DNA of 64,000 nt from positions 496,001-560,000 of the forward strand of contig JAUCEF010000005.1 of assembly GCA_033558025.1 (NCBI GenBank). The letters run 5' to 3'. Source of the DNA: Phytophthora sp. 'mugwort'. Lineage: Eukaryota; Oomycota; Peronosporomycetes; Peronosporales; Peronosporaceae. A program made the position numbers and the translations under genes. Of the stretch, positions 57,191 through 64,000 are shown one piece after another (position 1 is the stretch's first letter; every line of letters starts with the position of its first letter). The notes below the pieces were generated by a model, which searched no databases, had not been told where the DNA came from, and saw only the letters and a list, made by a program, of their open reading frames with translations.

Positions 57191-57746
57191 ATACTAGCGG
57201 ATTTGTTATTAATATTGCCTACTAAATAGTAAACCGCCGAGGTCCTAAGACTGTCTGAGTCAGATGCTCTGGAAAGACCAAATAGCGAGCGTCGCTCATG
57301 CTCCCTGACGACAATTGCGGTCGCAAGTACACGCCATTCCATATTTTCTAGGTACCCAAAATCTAAGCCTACTTATACCACACTGGAGAATATCTGAGTG
57401 CGATATGGATTTTGATGCGGGTGTCTAGAAGGAGATTGCTCAGTTGCTGCAATCGGATGCCTTACAGATTTACGTCAACCCCAAAGGTGTATTGTATATA
57501 ATGCAGGTCTACTGTACTATAGAAGGTATTGATACAATACTCAATTATTCTCATATTATACATGGTGGTGGAATGGATATCTGTCGGTATAAATCTCTCG
57601 GTTACCACTCTAGAGATATGCAAACCCTGTCCTCTTATTCTGGGAAGTGGTCAAATATACTGCTAAAATCAATGTCCATCCGTTAAAAGTGCCGCCGAGT
57701 ACGACATCAGCCAGTCAACGAGCGGACGTTGCATGGAATGCGCCGC
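57191..57746. other. No gene recognised
   Basis: Only short frames; the largest (57,444-57,686) shows no motif. Confidence 0.35.
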
Positions 57747-57970
57747 TAAGGGGATGTTTCATTCGGGGGTAAGCTAACTGGGGCAATTTCTCGACCAATC
57801 AGAGCCCTGTATTTTTACCCTAGCTGCCCTGATCTTTTTCGCCAGGATACCTGGGGCCGAAAAATTAATCCCTGTCAAATCCGATTTGCTGATTTAGAAG
57901 CACTGTTGTCATCACTCGCAAAGTCTGTGGCTTGGTCAGTCACGGAGGGCATGCCTGACGAGCTTTTGCC

Positions 57971-58978
57971 ATGTTAGGTGGTCCATCACTAGCTACCGGT
58001 TCGTCCGCCCCTGTCGCACGCATACCAACAGCAGGGTGGGCACATCGTGCAGCGGGTCGACGGAGGCACCTGCTCAGGGTCATGCGCAAGATCAGACCCC
58101 GACACGAAGTCGTAACTGGACTGCGGAAGAAGTACGTTGGTCATAATTCTTATTGCTAAGCATTACTAACGTTTGCTATGTGTCCCTGTAGACGATCAAG
58201 CTGCTCAAGCTAAGGTTAAGGACGTAGCGATCCTTGAGAAGTTGGCTACTCAGCGGGGTACGAAAATTAGTATGAATATATGAACGTCAATTAATCCCTC
58301 TTTTACTTGGCGTTCTAGAGAAAAAAAAAGACGAAGACGACAATTGGGAGCTAGTTGCAGCTGCATTTCTTACCCGAAGTGCTGCAAAATGCCGCGATCA
58401 TCTAAAGACACTCGTCAAGCAATACTAGGTTTGCTGTATTCATTGATCTAACCCGGAAATTTTGTCGCTAATTAATGTTCTACGCTTTGTATTTATCAAA
58501 TTGATTTAGCGACTCACGCAAGAATTTTTTACAGCAACCCGAAATCGGAAGGGACCAAAATATCCCGTGTATTGGGATCTACTTGTAGACCTCTTGGCTC
58601 CGTTTCCTGGCTTGCGTGGCCTCACGGTGGGAGGATCCCGTGTTGAAACGAGTGAAGCGGCAGGAGGGGATTTAAGTAAGGCAACCCGGGATTCCAACAC
58701 TTCTGGACCTCATCCAAGCAAGAAGCAGAAGGTTTGTGGCACCAGCAAAAAGGTTGTTACAGCCGCACCTGTTGCCCAAATTTGCGAGTCAATCGAAAAG
58801 CTTATTGGAATGATGGGGCCTCGAGAAAATGAAGTTGCCATTGTGCCACCTGCGGTCTAAGGTGACATTGCTTCGCTCCGTTCGGACCAGTCATCTGTGA
58901 ATATCAAAGTCGATGCTCTAGCAGATGCCATTGGAGAGCTAGTACAGCATGTTCGAAACTCAACTCAGTAGGTTCTAT
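57971..58978 (+). CDS. Myb/SANT-like DNA-binding protein of Harbinger element (probably spliced)
   Basis: The gene seems split by short introns. Exon 1 starts MLGGPSLATGSSAPVARIPT and contains RHLLRVMRKIRPRHEVVTGL. A GTACGT...TTACTAAC...CTGTAG intron (about 58,130-58,190) leads to an exon of about 70 nt, then a GTACGA...TTCTAG intron (58,259-58,319), then KKKDEDDNWELVAAAFLTRS and AAKCRDHLKTLVKQY, a Myb/SANT-like helix set with the second Trp position. Further on come FFTATRNRKGPKYPVYWDLL and a coiled-coil-like end. Exact joins are uncertain; a stop follows KQY unless a further intron (about 58,427-58,509) removes it. It would bind element DNA and help the nuclease reach the nucleus. Confidence 0.55.
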
Positions 58979-60504
58979 TATCGAATGCATAGTTGCCACA
59001 AATAATAGTTCCTTTTGGTCTCGCCTAAACGTAATTCAGTTAGACTTGAATTCGGTATCACTTGAGCATCTTCATTTTCATGCAGAAGCATCTCATCTTC
59101 TACAGAGTTCATTTTTTCGTCCGAAATAACAATGTCGTTTAGTGTTTCCAAGGCCTTGGCATCTTGCAGAATACTGAAGTTGTGAAGCACGATGCACGCC
59201 CCAATCACGGTGCCGTCAATTTACTCATTGTGGCTCTCTAATTCACGCCGCAGAATTTGAAATCTTCCTTTCAGAGCTCCAAATGCGCACTCTGCTGGAA
59301 TGCGTGTCCGGAAATGAGCCAGGTTGTAGGTATTGAGTCAGGTGACGTTCGAGAGTCATGCTCGAACGGGGTGAGTAAATATTCCCGAACGTGTACCAAC
59401 CGTCACCAAGGAAATGATGATTGAAGGGGATCAGGCTCTTCACGCCAATCCAGCTGCCCGACCACAGCGTGCAGTCGTTGCTGCTTCCAGGTCTGATTGT
59501 AAACTCCATGAACAGTTTGTGCTGTCCACTATTGCTTGCATGTTGTAGGCTGTGAAATGCTTCCAACAATACCAGGCCCAAAAGTTAGTTGGGCGCGATC
59601 GCTTGATGAGAGTACCATTGACCGCGCCAACCACACGATCACAACGGAAATATCCTTAAAGCCATTAACCACCTCATTCCTATCGGTATCAGTGCGCGGA
59701 AAGTGAACGAAAGGCTTGCGGTCGTCTTAAAGCACACGGCTGATCGAAAAAAGTGCACGCGATGCCATTGGCATGCCCATTTCAAATTGGCCTGCAACAT
59801 CAGATAATGATCAACGGGAGCCAAGATAGCGCAACGTCAGCGCAAGCTTCATCTCCAGTGAGTACTTGGTCCGGTTGTTCTCTGGAGGATGCCCATAGTA
59901 GTGAGACCAGCGGCGTCGAAGATAAGTTGCCAGAACTTTGAACACGGTCGAGACATTCGAAATGCCGTGCGGAATGCCTCACCAAAAGCCTTGTAATTTC
60001 CTCGAATTAGTAGTTGCTGACAGTTAGCTCTCTCAAAACTTCTCCCCTTAAGCTTCTCCCTTCACCGGCACCAACAGCAGCAACCAGGCCTGATAACAAT
60101 AACACCAAAATGATATTGAAATCATCCACGTGTATTGAACCGTCCATCGCGTGCTGCCTAGTCCTGGCGGTGTAGCTCCTGCTAGTCCTGGTTGCTGTTC
60201 CTGGTTGGGGCGAAGGTGTTGGTCCTTGTGGCGGGGCTGCTGCTGGTTCTGGTAGTTGAGCTGCTGCTAGTCCTGGTGGTTGAGCTGCTGCTGTTCCTGG
60301 CGGGGAGAAGGTGTTGGCCCTGGCTGGGGCGAAGGTACTGGTTCTGGTGGTTGAGCTGCTGCTGGTCTTGGTGATTGAGCTGCTGCTGTTCCTGGCGGGG
60401 GCGAAGGTGTTGGCCCTGGATGGGGCGAAGGTGTTGGCCCTGGTGCTGGCGGTTGGGGATGTCGGGTCTTGGTGCTTAATCTGGCGGGTGCGGTTGTGAG
60501 GCAA
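58978..60504 (-). pseudogene. PIF/Harbinger DDE nuclease of the same element
   Basis: The N-terminus (60,504-60,140) is Thr/Ser/Pro/Ala-rich and encoded by a minisatellite. Then DDFNIILVLLLSGLVAAVGA, RGEVLRELTVSNY, in shifted frames GEAFRTAFRMSRPCSKFW, MVGAVNGTLIKRSRPTNFW (first catalytic site, GAVDG with Asp now Asn), FTAYNMQAIVDS, LFMEFTIRPGSSNDCTLWSG, FLGDGWYTFGN (second Asp region) and IGACIVLHNFSIL. The D-to-N change and several shifts mean the enzyme is inactive. Ends tail to tail with the Myb-like gene. Confidence 0.75.
60180..60440. repeat. Minisatellite in Harbinger nuclease N-terminus
   Basis: Units of GGCGAAGGTGTTGGYCCTGG and TGAGCTGCTGCTGGTCCTGG type alternate irregularly, about a dozen in all. 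On the minus strand they encode RANTFAPAR and TAAAQPPGLAAAQLPEP-like repeats; on the plus strand they give meaningless Leu/Val-rich frames. Confidence 0.75.
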
Positions 60505-60600
60505 ATCTAATATCTATGAAATTTTATTATTTCTGTCAAAGAAAAGATTGACAGTGGAAAGTTACCCCATTAGCCGGCCCCCGAATGAAACATCCTCTAA

Positions 60601-61393
60601 AGGCAAGCATGAAGACGTCATCGATTACGTACTTGCAGCGACAGATAAAAGCCCATTAAATCGACAAAGAGGATCCATTTGAGCAACCACTGAATGCCAA
60701 CTAATTGCGAGCTGGATTTCAGATGTCGACAAGCTTCGCGTTTCAATCGTCTATGTAGAGACACCTGACCCGTGTAATTCTTCAGATTCGCTTACGGCTG
60801 AACAAGAAATTGCACCCAGCAGCACTGGAAAGTTTGGGTCAAATTGATGAATACTTTATCGCTGTCGACTCTGCAGATGACTTCTCTCGAGAGAGCACCG
60901 ATAAGCTTGTCGAATCTGTGGCCATCTGAGTGAAACCAGCTTGTGACCGGTCAGCGTCAACGATTTTGATGCCCATGGACATCTCCTTCACATGGCCGTC
61001 GCACTTAACAGAGGGAAGTTGGTACATACAGCGAATAAGTCATTGCATTATGTACGAAAGAAGTTCGTATCACCAATGCAGCGGCCTAAGATGTCGGTTC
61101 GACTTTATGGCGTCGACTAAAAGCAGTTTTGGTCGTGCAGGTCGAAGGGATATCGGAGCGTTCCGTTGCGAATGAAGTCGACGACTTCATGGGCGTAGAG
61201 AGATTTAGGTTCTTGCTTATACAACTTTTGGAGACAATGTTGCTGTTATTTCTCCAGAGTAATCTACCGTCTTAGTCATTTAAAGTTTTGCTCAAGGAGT
61301 ATCTGTGTTTGGCGCAATCAAGGTACTAATGGATGCTCCCAAATAAAGGTCCCTCCCCAAATAATGACCTCTGCCCCCCACAACCCTGTAATA
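60601..61393. other. No gene recognised
   Basis: Short frames on both strands around 60,840-61,175, no motif. Confidence 0.35.
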
Positions 61394-61436
61394 ACGGAAA
61401 TTCCCGATAATACCTTACCCGAATTGTACCCTCTCA

Positions 61437-61500
61437 GAGTAACTTCACCGTAACTCTAGAGTAACCTGACCGTAACGCTAGAGTAACCTTACGTAACCTC
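61437..61500. repeat. 22-bp subterminal tandem repeat, about three copies
   Basis: GAGTAACTTCACCGTAACTC, GAGTAACCTGACCGTAACGC and GAGTAACCTTACGTAACCTC begin at 61,437, 61,459 and 61,481. Such subterminal repeats often are transposase binding sites. Confidence 0.85.
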
Positions 61501-61620
61501 GCCGGCAGTAGCCACCCCAGGGACCAACCATCTCACCAGAGGCTGCCTCGCTTGTGAAACCTGTTACACCCAACCATTCATGCAGTCTGCATTGCCTTTC
61601 CATTCCCCAGCGCTTGCGAA

Positions 61621-62935
61621 ATGCCTACAAGAATCTCGATCAGCATCTGGCGCAAGCAAGAGGTCCTTCCGTGGATCAAGGAAAACGGCGATGGCGTCCC
61701 AACGCGAGCCATCAAGAAATTCTGTGCGAGGGGATGGTAGCTAGACGGTGGCAGCGTCCACCGCTGGCAGCGTGACCGTGAAAGAAAAAAGCTGCTAGCT
61801 GCTCATCCGGCCAGCAGACGCCGTGCAGGAGGTGGGTGGCGTCCTCTTTCCGGCGCAATGGAGGAGGCACTCTACGATGAGTTTGTACCAAAGCGGCTCA
61901 AAAAGGAGAAGGTTACACGTGCGTAGATTGGCCATATGGACATGATAATTTCCGCGTGTCAGGAGACCACCAGCGCCACCCCTCACGGCTTCGTGGCCTC
62001 CCCACATTGGATCAGGGGCTATAAGCGGCGTTATGGGCTGTCCCTCAGGCGGCGCACCAATATAACAACGCTCAGTGACGATAAGATAGTGGATCGTGCC
62101 GTTTCCTATATGACGTTCCTGCAAAGTGCGAAGCCCACCACTGGACTTGCACCAAACGATATTGATGGATGAAACGGCCGTTTATTTCGACGACGCGCGT
62201 AATCTAACTGTGGACATCATCGACAGTCGCCACGTTGTGGTCCGCTCTATGGGGTTTTCGTCCATGCGGATTACGGCTGTACTCGCTGGGACAGTAACGG
62301 GCAAAAAGCTTCCACCACTTCTGATACGGAAAGACAAAGTTTTGCCTTTGTTTGACAAGATTGGCGGCGTTTATGTGGCTCACCAGCCAGGCGCGTGGGT
62401 CGACAGCAAGCTCTTGAAACGCTGGATCGATCTCGCATTCCCCCTGGTCGACACAGGTGAAGGGAAGCACCTCGTTTGGGACTCCATGCGCGCGCAAATC
62501 TCCAAGGAAGTGAAGGCTAAGTGTGCTGCTCGGAACGTGAGCATATGTGTTATTCCTGGGGATCTGACGCCGTACCTGCAAGCAGGCGACATCGGCATCT
62601 ACAAGATGTTCAAGGACCTGCTGTACATGGAGATCAATGCGTGGAAGGAGAGCGTACACGCGGTTCGGCAACCCTCGTATGCTGTCTGTAGGAGTTGTCT
62701 GTGGATGTGTCAAAGGCGTGGCGTGACACTGACTTTGAAACGGTGGCCAATTCAGTCGCTGCAGCAGGCTTTTGCTGACCACTGTATGGACTGGCATGTT
62801 GCGCGGAACGACGTGTACGGAGATCGGTTTCGTGAGAAGTGGGAGGCCTCGGAGGAAGCCGAGCAAGACGAGGGTGACTTTAACCTCGATGAGCTTCATG
62901 ATGCCCTTGATGACATTGCTCTGATTGACGAGTAA
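61621..62935 (+). pseudogene. Tc5/pogo-type transposase, well preserved but frameshifted
   Basis: The ATG at 61,621 opens MPTRISISIWRKQEVLPWIK with the first HTH. After a shift, GFVASPHWIRGYKRRYGLSL with RRRTNITTL forms the CENP-B-like HTH. The DDE domain is in one long frame (62,126-62,935): ILMDETAVYFDD (first Asp), AVLAGTVTGKKLPPLLIRKD, HLVWDSMRAQIS (second Asp), CVIPGDLTPYLQAGDIGIYK (third Asp region). All three acidic residues are present. A stretch around 62,665-62,790 is out of frame between two compensating shifts: another frame gives VSKAWRDTDFETVANSVAAA. The tail is acidic (EEAEQDEGDFNLDELHDALD). It is the least decayed transposase here. Confidence 0.82.
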
Positions 62936-63039
62936 GCACGGCAAAAGTAGACTGTAATACAGTGGAACCCTTTGTGCTCACGAGTAACTACAAAAACGCT
63001 TTTCTTTTCATGCAATTTTAAAGGTAACCAAGTGTGCTT

Positions 63040-63112
63040 GGACACGTAGCTCAGATGGTAAGAGCACCGCGTTTTATGCGGATGGAAGCAGGTTCGATTC
63101 CCGCCGTGTCCA
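63040..63112 (+). tRNA. tRNA-like gene, probably Lys (TTT) type, slightly degenerate
   Basis: Acceptor arms GGACACG (63,040-63,046) and CGTGTCC (63,105-63,111) pair perfectly; discriminator base is A. The D arm is GCTC...GAGC and contains the A-box-like TAGCTCAGATGG. The T arm holds a perfect B box GGTTCGATTCC, but its stem has one A-C mismatch. In the anticodon arm CCGC pairs with GCGG around GTTTTAT, giving anticodon TTT; the arm is one nucleotide short of normal, so the anticodon is uncertain. A T4 Pol III-type terminator follows at 63,116. It could be a decaying tRNA gene or the head of a SINE. It lies inside a transposon. Confidence 0.6.
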
Positions 63113-63227
63113 CAGTTTTACTCTTTACGAGTTTAATTACTATCTTTTAGGTACTAATTCGTGTAACCCTTGTGAGCAGGTGGGGGTACAATTAAATAGC
63201 CGGGGTATTATTCGGGAATTTCCGTTA

Positions 63228-64000
63228 AACATTAGCTCCCGCGAATTAGCTGCGCTGTCCAGTCAATAAATTATAACATTCACATGATCCGTACATCGCG
63301 GCCTTCGCTATTATCAAGAACGAATCGGCAACGGCAAGCAGTCAGCATGGAATGGAAGCAGGAAGTGGTCTAGTGGATCGAGACCGTGAGTGCCAACGCG
63401 AGCCGTTCATCACTTCCGATCGCTGGGTTGGCAGCGGTGCCGTGCGCCGATGGTGGCGCCAGCGCCAGAAGGTTTGCGCCGCAGCCCCGCATCAAGCTCA
63501 TGTTGCTGGCGGAGGCATCAAGTCGTTGTCGGAGACACCGGAGGAGTTACTGTTTTCGGGGAGTTTGTGACCAAATGCACTAAGAAAGAAAAGGCGACGC
63601 GCAGCTGGCTGACCTGTATGGCGCTTACACTCTACGCGGGCGTAAGAATCATCGGGCCGACGCCTTTTACAGCACCTTATCACTGAATCTCAAACTTTCA
63701 TGCCTCGATTTGAGATTTCGCTGCAGTTTCATACTAACTTGATAACCCCCGATGATGACATCCTCGAGGACGGAGCTGTTCGCTACATGCCGTTCTACAA
63801 GTCCGTCTACTGTGCTCCCCATGAATTTTGTCCTCTGAAATTGAAGCACAAATCGGTCCTCTCCACGTGGATTTGAGATTTGTAAATTGGAACTCTCTGG
63901 GACCATTAATCTGAAAGTAAATACGAATTACCTAGCCTAATTAGTAGATCACATGCGAGTGTTGTGTCCACCCGTTCATATACACCACTTTCGATTATGC
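63228..64000. other. No firm gene; one short ORF
   Basis: A 58-codon plus-strand frame (63,700-63,876) reads MPRFEISLQFHTNLITPDDD, ILEDGAVRYMPFYKSVYCAP, and ends KHKSVLSTWI. Its composition is natural but no family is recognised. Other frames at 63,352-63,686 overlap each other in three readings. Confidence 0.3.

Larger units (their letters stand above)
57750..60597. mobile_element. PIF/Harbinger element with both genes, inverted repeats and TAA duplication
   Basis: The left end GGGGATGTTTCATTCGGGGG and the reverse complement of the right end GAGGATGTTTCATTCGGGGG differ at one base; similarity continues for some 15 bp inward. TAA flanks both sides (57,747-57,749 and 60,598-60,600), the 3-bp duplication of PIF/Harbinger. 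Inside are the two genes this superfamily carries: a Myb/SANT-like DNA-binding protein on the plus strand (57,971-58,978) and a DDE nuclease on the minus strand (60,504-58,978), ending tail to tail. Total 2848 bp. Confidence 0.88.
61394..63225 (+). mobile_element. Tc5/pogo-type element with inverted repeats, TA duplication and an internal tRNA-like sequence
   Basis: The left end ACGGAAATTCCCGATAATAC and the reverse complement of the right end ACGGAAATTCCCGAATAATA match but for one inserted A. Both are flanked by TA (61,392-61,393 and 63,226-63,227). The 1832-bp element has 22-bp subterminal repeats on the left (61,437-61,500), a transposase on the plus strand (61,621-62,935), and a tRNA-like sequence at 63,040-63,112, 113 bp inside the right end. 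Confidence 0.85.

Noticed and set aside
60192..60499. Leu/Val-rich plus-strand frames resembling membrane segments
   Set aside because: They are produced by the minisatellite in the Harbinger nuclease N-terminus read on the wrong strand.
62204..62944. 246-codon minus-strand frame over the Tc5/pogo-type transposase
   Set aside because: Antisense shadow; the plus strand carries the DDE motifs.

Overview
The window looks like nuclear DNA of an oomycete, probably a Phytophthora relative. It has single-copy eukaryotic genes with short GT-AG introns (66-102 nt), dense and highly varied DNA transposons, a gypsy-type retroelement whose reverse transcriptase I recognise as the Phytophthora kind, and a Polinton/Maverick-like element. 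The taxonomic call rests on protein-level resemblance from memory; no search was run.

Layout. 1-27.1 kb is a transposon graveyard: a hAT transposase C-terminus cut by the window edge (1-783), a cluster of short GC-rich repeats (1.0-1.5 kb), an RNase H remnant (2.8-3.2 kb), a piggyBac-like remnant (4.0-4.75 kb), unrecognised ORFs (5.0-7.1 kb), a decayed PIF/Harbinger pair (7.1-9.1 kb), a gypsy gag-pol remnant on the minus strand (9.4-12.1 kb), a Polinton-like element on the minus strand (12.1-21.0 kb: two unknown ORFs, chromodomain integrase, protein-primed-type DNA polymerase B with a duplicated N-terminal module), a Crypton tyrosine recombinase (21.6-23.3 kb) and a pogo-type element with terminal inverted repeats (24.4-26.5 kb).

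26.6-38.7 kb is the host gene island: a diverged partial copy of the neighbouring gene, a CRAL-TRIO (Sec14)-PH membrane protein, a mariner-type HTH fragment, a PP1-type phosphatase catalytic subunit with three exons, a PX-domain AGC kinase with two exons, and a methylenetetrahydrofolate dehydrogenase/cyclohydrolase. They look like ordinary housekeeping and signalling genes, not a joint pathway.

38.7-64 kb is transposon-rich again. Four elements have ends that can be read directly: a hAT element with a perfect 8-bp target duplication that also encloses a non-transposase repeat ORF (40,913-44,886); a second hAT element (52,693-55,540) inserted in an open reading frame of an older Tc5/pogo-type sequence; a two-gene PIF/Harbinger element with TAA duplication (57,750-60,597); and a Tc5/pogo-type element with TA duplication that contains a tRNA-like sequence between its transposase and its right end (61,394-63,225). 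Decayed DUF7869-like, piggyBac-like and pogo-like genes fill much of the rest. Almost all transposon genes carry frameshifts or stops and are annotated as pseudogenes.
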